Shown here: positions 53,711 to 64,000 of the stretch, one piece after another
How positions within the stretch are numbered: position 1 is the first letter of the stretch
Layout: every line of letters begins with the position of its first letter
From: Ustilago trichophora
Lineage: Eukaryota; Basidiomycota; Ustilaginomycetes; Ustilaginales; Ustilaginaceae
Length of the DNA stretch: 64,000 nucleotides
Reading direction: 5' to 3'
NCBI GenBank assembly: GCA_900323505.1
Contig: OOIN01000039.1
Span: forward strand, 62,001-126,000
Notes under the pieces: model-generated
Databases searched by the model: none
What the model was told of the DNA's origin: nothing
Seen by the model: only the letters and a program-made list of their open reading frames with translations
Position numbers and translations under genes: made by a program

Positions 53711-54912
53711 CTAGGATCGCGCGCTGGCGGAAGGAGCAGTTTGCAGTGGTGTGCTGGTGGTTGTCGCTGCTGCTGCGGACTGTGATGAAGCTGCGGCCGA
53801 AGATTGTGCGGCTTGTGCTTGTGCCTGTGCTGGTGTGACTGCGGAAGCGCCTTCTGCGGTGGTAGTGGGGACTGCTTTGCGGAAGAAGGCGGCGGCTCCG
53901 GGGGTTGCGATGCCTCCGGCTGCTTCGACTTTTTCGAGACGCTCGATTTGCTGGTCGCGCATCTTGTCTTGCCATTTCTGCAGTTTGCTGGTCTCGTGAA
54001 CGGGGAAGCCAAAAATGCGTGGTCGGTATCGCTCGACTTTGGCGGCGGCTGCTGCTGTAGAGTTGGCGGGGGCACTGTTGGAGGCGGCGGCACTTCCTGC
54101 TGCAGCGGCGACGGCGGAGGAAGATCCCGCTGCTCCTGGAAGCGCCGAACCGTTGCCTGCACCGGGGATCGACATGATGGAATCGTCTACATCGGCCTGC
54201 TCTGCATGTGCGCGCGCATCGGAACGGTGTTGGGAGGATCCACTGAGCAAGAAGGGCGATTGCGAAGTTGGCGATTTGGAGGGCAAGACGTTGGGATAGA
54301 CCATAAAGAGCATGTGAGGGAAAGTCGAGCCGAAAAAGGCGCCATCAATCGTACCGTGTCGGCTGCTCTTGGGTGAATAGATATCCTCGCATCGTGGGCA
54401 GAACAGCTTGACTGCTTTCTGGAAAGGATTGTCGCTGAGACCGACGGGAAGCAAAGGTTGTTGGTAGCAGAGGACACGAGGACATCGGCCAAAGTCGGCG
54501 CGCTTGTACTTTTCGAGCATCTTTGCCAGACCGCGTGTGGTGATGATGTAGCGAGCATGGACGAGACCGTAGAGCAACTTTGCCTGTGCTTCTACCGAGT
54601 CGCGGATCGAGTCGGAGAGGTCATCCTCCAACGAGTCGGTGATGAGGTCGAGCGCCTGTGGATAGTGTTGAACCTCTGCATTGAGACCTGTGAGGTTGAA
54701 GCGATCGAGGATGTAGTCTTCGTCAACTTCGCAAAAGTACTCGTTGCCCTTTGTAGAGAGGAACCAGGTGACCCAAGAGTTGGCTGCGTAGTCGCTGCTG
54801 GCTTCGGTGAGATCGTCCACTTTTTGGCGATGGCAGAGGCAATAGCGAGGGATCATGTCAGTATGGTGTTGGTCTGGGGACGAGAGGCTGAGTCGCGATG
54901 GTACTTACTCAT
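53711..54912 (-). CDS. Protein kinase CK2 regulatory (beta) subunit
   Basis: Regulatory dimer subunit of the constitutive Ser/Thr kinase CK2. My preferred model has a 4-nt first coding exon (54912-54909, ATGA), an 89-bp intron (54908-54820, GTAAGT...AAAAAG) and exon 2 54819-53711, giving 370 residues starting [13 protein letters not shown] simpler model starts at ATG 54856 (MIPRYCLC) without splicing. Family landmarks: [47 protein letters not shown], the zinc finger CPRVLC...CPRC, then GSTFPHMLF, and a late [12 protein letters not shown]. Unusual are an Ala/Ser-rich insertion of roughly 65-70 residues before the PRIFGF element and an Ala/Gln/Thr-rich tail of about 70 residues. The start is uncertain; the family is sure. 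Confidence 0.9.
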
Positions 54913-55590
54913 CTTGACGGAAAGAAGCGCGCTGGCTTTGTGTGGTGTGGCAGAACGCTGCTCGAAGCTATTTGGAGTGCGTGTTTGCTCGAGCTGGAGT
55001 TGAAGAGCAAGAGCGGAAGGAGCCGATGTGTGTATGCGTGGTGGTGCGGATGAGTGCACGATCGGATGCTGATCCGCTCGATGATGATGGTGTGCTGAGC
55101 TGTGGTTTGTTTTGTGAGCGATGAATGGGAATGAGCTCGATGTGTCGGAAGTTGCCGATGTTGCTGGCTTAGAGCCAAGTCGCTTGTGAGATGAAGGATG
55201 CTGTTCGAAGGAGCTGCTGATAGTGTGTGATGTGCTGCCTGTACGATAAATCCGTCCTCCTCCTGCTGCTGCTGCTGCTGCTTTTGTAAAGCAAGGATGT
55301 GACGTGGGTAGGATGGTGGTGATGGTGGGAAGCTTGATGGTGTCGACCAAGATGCAAGAGACAGGCTTTTGATGTGAGTTGAATGCGAAATCTGGAAATT
55401 TGCAAGCTTGACTCAAGAGGAGAGAGAGAGAGAGAGTCGTGAGAGCTGAGGATGAAATCCATTTCAACACGAAGAGAGCACATTCCGGGTCCGGCTCCTC
55501 TCCCACTCTTTGTTCAGCACAACAGATGGCGATCCTATCGAAATTGACAAAATTCCCTAGCCTATGTGTGATCAGACCATCACACGTTTT

Positions 55591-55638
<48 letters not shown>

Positions 55639-57064
55639 GGCAGCAGCGCGCGTTGGCTTGATTTTCCATTCAGCACAGATCGATCGGGCAGCTTAGGCAG
55701 CCGACCCACGAGATGAGCTATTCTTCTTTATCGGCATCGGGCATCGGCATTGCTCACACCAACCTCGGAGACGATAAGCGATTCAAGAGCCGCGCATTTG
55801 GCCGGTCAAATTATACAAAAAGGATTCGGAAGGATTGAATGGTTTGGGTGGGATCTTTCCGCAAACCCCAACACGCCTTTTTCTTTGACTTTGGCTCTCG
55901 CTCCAGACGGCGGATGAGCCGATTTTGCTGTTTGAGCCTGCAGCGTCCGTGCGGAACAGATCGGTGGACGCAACCGCTGTCACCGCTAAAGGCGAGAGCA
56001 TACCATACTAACACTTCAATTTGTTTCCACTGCCAACGGTATCGAGGCTGGAACTGGGACTGATACGTTGCTTCTGTACGCTCCGTCTGATGGCGAGCCT
56101 TAACAGTCATGGAGCCTTCCTGTCTGGTTCGATCTCATGGTGAACAAGCGTGCGATGTGATGTAGACCCACACAAGAACACCGACGGCTGCTTCCGCGTC
56201 GCCTTTTCCGCTCTCGGATTGATACAATATTCGCATCGATAAAATTGTTCTGACAGCGACACACAGACCCTGCTTCTCAGCATTCTCGCACTCTGTCACC
56301 ATGCCTTTCTGAATGCAGAGGTGATTATCACAGTCGCTGACTGGTCGATCGGGCTGAATCAACGACGTCGGATGCATCCCGATGTGCTTGTTACTCTTAC
56401 GTCTCTGTGTACTGTAGCTGTTGCGGTCGTTGCAATCTTTGCGTGTGGGTCTTTTGGCGGTGGATCGCGTGTTGTTGGGAATTGTACGCCGAACAAAGTC
56501 CGAGATTCCTGCAGCTCTCTGCCAAAACGGCCAATCCGAATTTCCTAAGCCACGCACACACCGTCTCTATAGAGAATTTTGTATTGTCTCAGCGTGGGTT
56601 GCTGCATCTTTTTCTTTTTCTCTTTGGATGGTGTTGGAATTTGACCGATATCCCAAACAGGCGCCGTGGTCGAACATCATATCGATGTCGCGGAGGACAG
56701 CTTTGGTAGGCTTGCAGCTCAGTCTGTGTTGGAAATTGAAGTGGCTCGCGCTTTTTATTTTTTCTTCTTTCCTTGATTTTTTTTTTTTTCCTTTTTTCCT
56801 TTTTTTTTTTTTTTTTTTTTGGTTTCTTCTTCCCTTTTTGAGTGTTGGCGCGCACGCTCTGTGTTGCAGCGTCGTGTCTCTGCTGCTGCTACTTTGCTGC
56901 TGCTCGTTTCCCATCCAAAGCTGCTCTGAGAATTCTCTTTGCCTTTGCTTCTCAATGTCCTCGAGCTGGTCTTACGCTCCCCACCCAACTCCACCATCTC
57001 ATTCCTCCCCCCTAATCCTCGTTGTTGTTCTTCGTCGTCGTCATCGTCGTCGTTGTCTGTCAAA
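54913..57064. other. 2.1 kb divergent intergenic region with T tracts
   Basis: Upstream DNA of CK2 beta (minus) and PDB1 (plus). It contains T runs at 55605-55635 (31 nt) and 56800-56820 (21 nt). The PDB1 frame is open upstream to 56939 without presequence-like content. No gene recognised. Confidence 0.5.
55605..55635 (+). repeat. Poly-T tract (31 nt)
   Basis: Pure T run between CK2 beta and PDB1, preceded by shorter T runs broken by single C residues. Confidence 0.9.
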
Positions 57065-58270
57065 ATGGCTGCCGCTCGTTCCGCTTTCGCCTCCTTGGCC
57101 CGCGTTAACGCCAACCGTTCCGGTCTCCGATCCCTCTCCACCTCAGCCGCCGCCAAGCAGCCTTCTCGTTTGCTTGAAAAGTCGCCCGTCGCCAGCTCCT
57201 CCCGTCTCACCACCAACCCTGCCGCACTCACCGCCTTCATCCCTTCCGCCTCCCGCAACGCCTCCACCGATGGCAAGCCCCAGGAGATCACCGTCCGAGA
57301 TGCATTGAACTCGGCTATGGAGGAGGAGATGCTCCGCGATGACAAGGTTTTCATCCTCGGTGAGGAGGTCGCCCGTTACAACGGTGCCTACAAGATCACC
57401 CGTGGTCTTCTCGACAAGTTTGGCGAGAAGCGTGTCATCGACACCCCCATTACCGAGTCTGGTTTCGCCGGTCTCGCCGTCGGTGCTGCTCTTTCCGGCC
57501 TCCGTCCCATTTGCGAGTTCATGACCTTCAACTTTGCCATGCAGGCCATCGACCAGATCATCAACTCGGGTGCCAAGACCTACTACATGTCGGGTGGAAA
57601 CGTTCCTTGCCCCATCGTCTTCCGTGGTCCCAACGGTGCTGCTGCCGGTGTCGGTGCCCAGCACTCGCAGGATTTCGCCGCCTGGTACGGTCAGATCCCC
57701 GGTCTCAAGACCATCTCCCCCTGGTCTGCTGAGGACTGCCGTGGTCTTCTCAAGTCGGCCATTCGTGACCCTAACCCGGTCGTCTTCCTCGAGAACGAGA
57801 TCCTCTACGGTCAGTCCTTCCAGATCTCCCAGGAGGCTCTCTCGGATGACTTCACCATCCCCATCGGCAAGGCCAAGATCGAGCGCCCAGGCAAGGACAT
57901 CACCATCGTTTCGCACTCGATCGGCATGAACTACGCCATGGAGGCCGCAGAGATCCTCAAGAAGGAGGAAGGTGTCGAGGCCGAGGTCATCAACCTCCGC
58001 ACCATCGCTCCCATGGATGTTGACACCATCATTGACTCGGTCAAGAAGACCAACCGCATCGTTACCGTCGAGAGCGGTTTCCCTCAGTTCTCGGTCGGTG
58101 CCGAGATCGCTGCCACCGTCAACGACTTTGCCTTTGACCACCTCGATGCCCCCGTTGAGCGTGTTACCGGTGCCGCCGTGCCCACCCCATACGCTCAGAA
58201 CCTCGAGAAGCTCTCGTTCCCCGACACTGCCATTGTTGTTCGTGCTGCCAAGCGTGCTCTTTACAAGTAA
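57065..58270 (+). CDS. PDB1: Pyruvate dehydrogenase E1 component, beta subunit
   Basis: Mitochondrial matrix subunit of the pyruvate dehydrogenase complex, which with E1 alpha decarboxylates pyruvate using thiamine diphosphate. 401 residues from ATG 57065, with a typical presequence ([26 protein letters not shown]). The mature part begins near [16 protein letters not shown]. Landmarks: [74 protein letters not shown], and the C-terminal [14 protein letters not shown]. It is intron-less here. An in-frame upstream ATG exists at 56939 but the leader is not targeting-like. The long antisense open frame over this gene is a shadow. Confidence 0.95.
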   Translation: MAAARSAFASLARVNANRSGLRSLSTSAAAKQPSRLLEKSPVASSSRLTTNPAALTAFIPSASRNASTDGKPQEITVRDALNSAMEEEMLRDDKVFILGEEVARYNGAYKITRGLLDKFGEKRVIDTPITESGFAGLAVGAALSGLRPICEFMTFNFAMQAIDQIINSGAKTYYMSGGNVPCPIVFRGPNGAAAGVGAQHSQDFAAWYGQIPGLKTISPWSAEDCRGLLKSAIRDPNPVVFLENEILYGQSFQISQEALSDDFTIPIGKAKIERPGKDITIVSHSIGMNYAMEAAEILKKEEGVEAEVINLRTIAPMDVDTIIDSVKKTNRIVTVESGFPQFSVGAEIAATVNDFAFDHLDAPVERVTGAAVPTPYAQNLEKLSFPDTAIVVRAAKRALYK

Positions 58271-59227
58271 AATCGCCATTGTTTTGCTTTTCCCCCCCTT
58301 TCTCGCTCGCCTAGAGCACGTCAGTCAAGGTCACATTCGTCACAGCATCGCTACGATTGACGACGATTTCACTCTTTGTTCCAGATAGACTGGATCGCAT
58401 GGGCTGCTGAAACGCACACGGCTCGAATGTGACCTTCTCCGACAAGCTTCTACCTCTCCCTCTCTCACATTGTACCCACCCGCACGTCCACCGGTTTCTT
58501 CTGAAGTTGTAAATTGATCTTCCCTATACTGCCCATGTGCACATCCTTGCTTGCGTGTTTCCCGAAGTGAGCAAGCGAGCAGGTCAGTCTTTTGTGCCAA
58601 GCTGATTCTGGCAAGGTTGCGCTGTTGTGCCATTCTGTGCGTGTGGTCAAAAGCACGGACGAACAGACAGACGGAGGTGTGCGGAAACGGAACAAGAGGA
58701 AATGGAATTGCGTTTAGAGTGTCACTTCTGACGATCGGATTGTCCCCCGATTCTTTGTGCACTTGTTAGACCTTGGTTTGAATACTGTAGGTGGGAGTCG
58801 AATTGTTCGTGCGAGAAGTGTGGTCGCCTTGAAATTGCACAGGTGGAATGCATGACGGTGCGGGCCATCCGAGAGACAGACGCACGCGGGTGAGGCTTGC
58901 AGCACACTTACTCTCAGTAAATGACACTTTCTCCATCCTCACCCCATCTTTTTCCATCATCCATCACTGCTTCCACTCGACGCCCCAACACTCTTTACAG
59001 CCACATACAAGGCATACACTGCGCTTCCACACATCTATCGCTCCTTGACGACATTCGCTCTCTGTTCAGCGAGGAACCGCACATTCACCTGCACTTCCGC
59101 TTCTCGACTCATTCTTAGGAGCGCATTCAGGACTCTGCTGCCTAGACATCAGCGATCAGCACAAGAATCAACGGCAGCAGCGATAAGATTCGTCATCAGC
59201 TTCTGGTGATCATATCCATACGCCAAA
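58271..59227. other. Intergenic region
   Basis: 3' flank of PDB1 and promoter of the Rab6 gene. No feature recognised. Confidence 0.5.
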
Positions 59228-60780
<1,553 letters not shown>

Positions 60781-60862
60781 CACCACCCCTCGCAGTCCCA
60801 ACCGCTGCTCGTTCCTGTGGTCTTACGACCTGTTTTCGACTCTTCCTTTCTCCCCACGATCC

Positions 60863-61046
60863 CGACGGCCTCTGCGAGCAGCTCAGCGACGGCACAGCGC
60901 TCCCAAACCCTTTTTTTCTCAATAACTTCATTCTCTTCTCCCCCGGCGACAAAGGCCTCTGCGTGCAGCACGACGCACCCAAGCCACCTCTCACCACGGT
61001 CTCGACGGCCTCTGCGAGCAGCTCAGCGACAGCACAGCGCTCCCAA
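60863..61046 (+). repeat. 44-bp direct repeat in retroelement leader
   Basis: 60863-60906 and 61003-61046 match with one difference, offset by 140 bp. They are probably part of the element's 5' terminal repeat structure. Confidence 0.85.
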
Positions 61047-61209
61047 GCCTCTCTCTCAAACCAGTCGTCGCTCTCTCTGCGACGACGGCTCCTCTTCCCC
61101 CCCCCCCTCTTCTGCGACCGCTGCTCATATCTGCTCATTCGACGGTCACAGTCAGGCATACCCCGGCTAGCTCTGGACCTGGCTTCGCTGACCAGAGCAG
61201 ATCGACAGG

Positions 61210-61363
61210 CCTCTCCGACTATTGAGAGGTAACACTGGGTTGCACGTACCTGGTCGACAACCGCTGTGCCGTGAGGGTTAGTCGCCCCGGCTGCTTGACA
61301 ACAGCTCGCCACGACCGGTTCGGTAGCGAAACCGTTCCCAGCAGGCCTCTCAACAAGGAGAGG
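61210..61363 (+). repeat. Two related stem-loops CCTCTC...GAGAGG
   Basis: 61210-61229 and 61346-61363 each form a 6-bp stem CCTCTC/GAGAGG, preceded by AGG/CAGG. They lie between the leader repeats and the gag-like ORF and may belong to the element's terminal or regulatory structure. Confidence 0.6.
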
Positions 61364-62010
61364 TATCACCCCCCCAGCTTGACGAGCGGGGAACACCCTC
61401 GTGTGGTGGCTTTCGCCGGCGTGCGATTGGCTTGAGGGTTCGCTTTCAGCACTCGCGAGCTCACACCTCGCACTTCGTCAACTGCGGCACTCATCCCCGC
61501 AGCAGCAGCACCACCGACATCGTGGTGATCGACTTTCGCTGGGGCTCCAACAGCGTCAAGAATAGGTCTCGACGGAGCCCGAGGTGCTCAAACATCTCGG
61601 TTCATCTGCTGGTTGATCCAGTAGCGACAGGCACCGTCAGCACAAACGGTGTAGCACCATCTCCACGTAGCTCAGTGGAGGCAAGCATTGGTACGGCGAG
61701 CGAGCGTGCTGGCATAGCCGCCGCTGACGACTGCTGCATCTCACGACTGGCCTGGCAAGCCCTCGTGAGCTCTCCACAGTCCCTGCACCCTCTCCCTCTG
61801 CGATCCGGTGGACTGGTCTGGCACACCGTCTCACACACTCTCCAGCGTTCTTTCTATACCCTGCTGTGCACCTTACTCGCGGCTTTGGGCAAGCCCAGTA
61901 AGCTCTCCACGGCTTCCTCACAGTCGCCGGTCGACCCCCACTCTGTGTTGCGATTCTGCTGTAGGTCGGTACCTCATTGCCACCACATCAGGTACACCAG
62001 AGCCTTCCTC

Positions 62011-63279
62011 ATGGCTTCGAACACGTCTTGCGCCCGCTGCAAGGTCCTTTTTCCGCCGACACACTTCGTTGGCGTGTCTGGCAGGCCGACCAAGACTTGC
62101 GCCAGCTGTCGAAAGCGGCCAGTACCAACAGCCGTTTCTCCCTTCTCTCCGAACGTGCAGACCCCCCATCTGGTTTGCCGCTCTAGGTCTTCTTCACCTT
62201 CTGCTCGCTCGCCATCGACCGCATCCCCTTCTCACGGTCGTACACGCCGCGACGACGCCCATTTCGCGTCAGCAGCATCAGTTCGAGCGCTCGAAACTCG
62301 CTTTGGCCGCCTAGAACACAGTCTAGACAGCCAACTCACCCAGCTCTTCGACGCCATACGGGCTTTACAGCCGCCAACAGACCCAGCACCAGCTCTGCTC
62401 CCCTCCCAGCCAGCTCTGCAGGTCTCGCCGCCGCTCCCTGCCCTACCACCAACACCGCGGGTTCAGCCAGTGACGTCGACGGCGCTCACCTCTGTTGGTA
62501 ACCAAAACACAACCGCAGGTGAGTTGCCTCTCCTGTCCGTCTCTCGCTGCTTCCCCTGGGTCCCTGCCGACGTCGTGGCCCTCGTGGAACGCGACCAGCT
62601 CCGACCAGAACAGTTGGTCAAGCTTCGCAACCCAGAGTCACGCGTCTCTCAAGCTGCTGTCCAGTCCACCAGCCTCAACATTGAAGGTGGACAGCTCCGA
62701 ATCTCCGAGGAGTCTGCCGAGTCGCGCACCTCTGCGTTTGTCAAGGCCATCCCGTCCATTGCCGCCCTCGCCCAAGTCTGGTTGGTGTACGTAGCTATCC
62801 GCGCTCGTCACACCAACAACTGGGAACTCAACGACGCTCTGCTCTCTCACTTAGAGCAACTCATCGAGTTCAACCAGCTCTACACTTGGCGTGCTGTCGC
62901 AGACTACCACCTCGCCGTCTGCAGGCTCCGCTTTGGCACTGGCGCTGTCATCGAGTGGTCTCATTACGACCCGCAGATTGCCGGTCGGGTACTCTTGCCC
63001 TACCATAAGACAGTCAGCCTCCCCCCGACTCGTGGCGAGCCTAGCTCCAGCTCTCGCCACCCTTCCTCCAACCAGCGTTCCACGCGCCTTCCACGCACAG
63101 GCTCTGGCGCTTCCTCCGATCCCTGCAGGAAGTACAACTCTGGCGCTCATTGCCCGGGTTGTACACGACAACACACTTGTCTTCACTGCCAAGGTCGACA
63201 CCCGTTGACGCAATGCCCGTCATTCGCCAACAAGGCTACCACCAACACCAGCAACGTTCCCGTCAAGAAGGCGAACTAG
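62011..63279 (+). CDS. Gag-like ORF of the retroelement
   Basis: 422 residues from ATG 62011; the frame is open from 61432. The N-terminus carries paired cysteines CARC...CASC (zinc-binding pattern). The middle is Ser/Pro-rich, then a helical region (VLRNP-type, LEQLIEFNQLYTW, YHLAVCRLRFGTGAVIEW) follows. Near the C-terminus lies a Cys/His knuckle-like stretch CRKYNSGAHCPGCTRQHTCLHCQGRHPLTQCP. This is typical of the first ORF of fungal DIRS-like elements. The true start is uncertain. Confidence 0.6.
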   Translation: MASNTSCARCKVLFPPTHFVGVSGRPTKTCASCRKRPVPTAVSPFSPNVQTPHLVCRSRSSSPSARSPSTASPSHGRTRRDDAHFASAASVRALETRFGRLEHSLDSQLTQLFDAIRALQPPTDPAPALLPSQPALQVSPPLPALPPTPRVQPVTSTALTSVGNQNTTAGELPLLSVSRCFPWVPADVVALVERDQLRPEQLVKLRNPESRVSQAAVQSTSLNIEGGQLRISEESAESRTSAFVKAIPSIAALAQVWLVYVAIRARHTNNWELNDALLSHLEQLIEFNQLYTWRAVADYHLAVCRLRFGTGAVIEWSHYDPQIAGRVLLPYHKTVSLPPTRGEPSSSSRHPSSNQRSTRLPRTGSGASSDPCRKYNSGAHCPGCTRQHTCLHCQGRHPLTQCPSFANKATTNTSNVPVKKAN

Positions 63280-64000
63280 TGGTGAGTACGCCCACTCACT
63301 CAGGCGACATGCCTCGCCCTCAGCCCGTGCCGCTCCAAACAGCACCAACCCCGCTGCCCGTGCCGCCCACAACAGCACCCCTCAGGTCTGGGCCAACCCC
63401 AGCACCTTCTCCTTCGCTTGTGCCGCCCACAGTAGCACCACTCCGGCCCGTGCCGCCCACAGTAGCACCAGCTAGGACTGAGCAAACCTCAGCTCCTCTT
63501 TCCCGCCCGTCCTTGGACGCTCTCACCAACGGCATTGTCGACATGTCCCCTGACTCCGCCTCAACTTTCCTCTCTGCCTTGCTTTCAGGCACGCCGCCGC
63601 CGCCAAGACCCAATACCTTGTGCGAACGGCCCATCTTCGATGCCACCGACGTTCCAGCAACGGTTGGCACTCTCCAACTGCGGTACTGGTCACAATTCTT
63701 AGACCTCTACCCCGACCAAGCCTTCGCCACTCAGCTGCGAGGCGCTTTGCGCCATGGGGTTAAGCTCGGTTACGACGGTCCTCTGCGACACAATGCTCGA
63801 CCGGACGTCAACAACTTGCCCATGGATTCAGCCGACGTACAACACCTTCGCCGCGAGATCGAAACTCGCATGCAAGAAGGTCGCCTTCGCCACGTTGCTA
63901 ACCCTAGTGACGTACGCCTGGTCTGCTCTCCTGTCGGTGTGGTACCCAAGCCTCACTCTGACAAGAGACGGACCATATACCATCTCTCGCACCCTCGAAA
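63213..64000 (+). CDS. Pol ORF with reverse transcriptase, partial
   Basis: Open frame from ATG 63213 to the window end, overlapping the gag-like ORF by 67 nt in the -1 frame. The first ~100 residues are a Pro-rich linker with repeated VPPT(V/T)AP. The RT start follows: a helix RYWSQFLDLYPDQAF, LRHGVKLGYDGP, LRREIETRMQEGRLR, and SPVGVVPKPHSDKRRTIYHLSHP. The catalytic part of RT, RNase H and any recombinase are outside the window. Expression would need a frameshift or re-initiation. Confidence 0.7.
   Translation, partial: MPVIRQQGYHQHQQRSRQEGELVVSTPTHSGDMPRPQPVPLQTAPTPLPVPPTTAPLRSGPTPAPSPSLVPPTVAPLRPVPPTVAPARTEQTSAPLSRPSLDALTNGIVDMSPDSASTFLSALLSGTPPPPRPNTLCERPIFDATDVPATVGTLQLRYWSQFLDLYPDQAFATQLRGALRHGVKLGYDGPLRHNARPDVNNLPMDSADVQHLRREIETRMQEGRLRHVANPSDVRLVCSPVGVVPKPHSDKRRTIYHLSHPR

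Larger units (their letters stand above)
60781..64000 (+). mobile_element. DIRS/Ngaro-like (tyrosine-recombinase type) retroelement, 5' part
   Basis: Repeat-rich leader, gag-like ORF, then an overlapping pol frame reaching a reverse transcriptase, cut by the window end. The sequence YPDQAFATQLRGALRHGVKLGYDGP followed by SPVGVVPKPHSDKRRTIYHLSHP matches the RT start of fungal DIRS/Ngaro-type elements as I know them, and not Ty3 or Ty1 RT. The tyrosine recombinase and 3' repeats would lie beyond 64000. The DNA is CpG-rich like the host and the frames are intact, so the copy may be young. The left end is only approximate. Confidence 0.65.

Noticed and set aside
57143..58279. 378-residue antisense ORF over PDB1
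   Set aside because: Shadow of a strongly biased housekeeping gene; its sequence is Gly/Val/Asp/Leu-biased with no motif.
61432..62010. Upstream extension of the gag-like ORF
   Set aside because: Open frame but low-complexity and lacking an obvious domain; the ATG at 62011 directly precedes the Cys-pair domain.

Overview
The window is nuclear DNA of a filamentous basidiomycete, most likely a smut-type fungus (Ustilaginales or a close relative). The reasons are short GT-AG introns (about 85-150 bp in several genes), compact CpG-rich coding DNA, proteins of the Ustilago kind (repetitive Kex2-processed secreted proteins, Ser/Thr-rich secreted proteins), a CAAX G-gamma subunit, chitin-synthase-type glycosyltransferases and fungal retroelements. 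I recognise about 18 host protein genes, one intron-containing tRNA gene and two mobile-element regions.

Layout. 0.6-6.4 kb: split QCR9 gene (minus) and a large BAR/IMD-like coiled-coil protein (plus). 6.5-8.3 kb: secreted pectinacetylesterase-like protein. 8.3-12.4 kb: no recognisable gene. 12.4-14.2 kb: secreted sedolisin (S53) peptidase. 14.7-16.4 kb: OLA1/YchF ATPase whose reading frame runs upstream into a mitochondrial-type presequence. 17-38 kb: accessory region rich in secreted products, namely a small GPI-type protein, a very large Kex2-processed repeat protein apparently spliced to a cutinase domain, a Ser/Thr-rich type I membrane protein, a second giant Kex2-processed repeat protein, and a 77-residue two-copy Kex2 peptide precursor. 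Interspersed are a tRNA gene, a UDP-HexNAc dehydrogenase-like gene and a divergent chitin-synthase-like gene. 38.8-44.5 kb: strongly CpG-depleted island, probably a transposable element, carrying a TET/JBP-like 2-oxoglutarate dioxygenase ORF and unrecognised ORFs. 44.8-60.4 kb: housekeeping block with NADP-isocitrate dehydrogenase (two alternative first exons), G-protein gamma, an F-box-like protein, purine nucleoside phosphorylase, CK2 beta, pyruvate dehydrogenase E1 beta and Rab6/Ypt6. About 60.8-64 kb: 5' part of a tyrosine-recombinase-type (DIRS/Ngaro-like) retroelement, cut by the window end.

How they fit together. Three genes (QCR9, PDB1, mitochondrial IDP) feed mitochondrial energy and NADPH metabolism, and two loci (IDP, OLA1) look built to send one enzyme to more than one compartment. 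The secreted set (esterase, cutinase, peptidase, processed peptides) suits a plant-associated lifestyle. The most unusual items are the three Kex2-processed repeat precursors, above all the cutinase polyprotein with six copies of an RWALF motif and the 77-residue two-peptide precursor, and the CpG-poor island with its dioxygenase. All identifications are from reading the sequence; no search was run.
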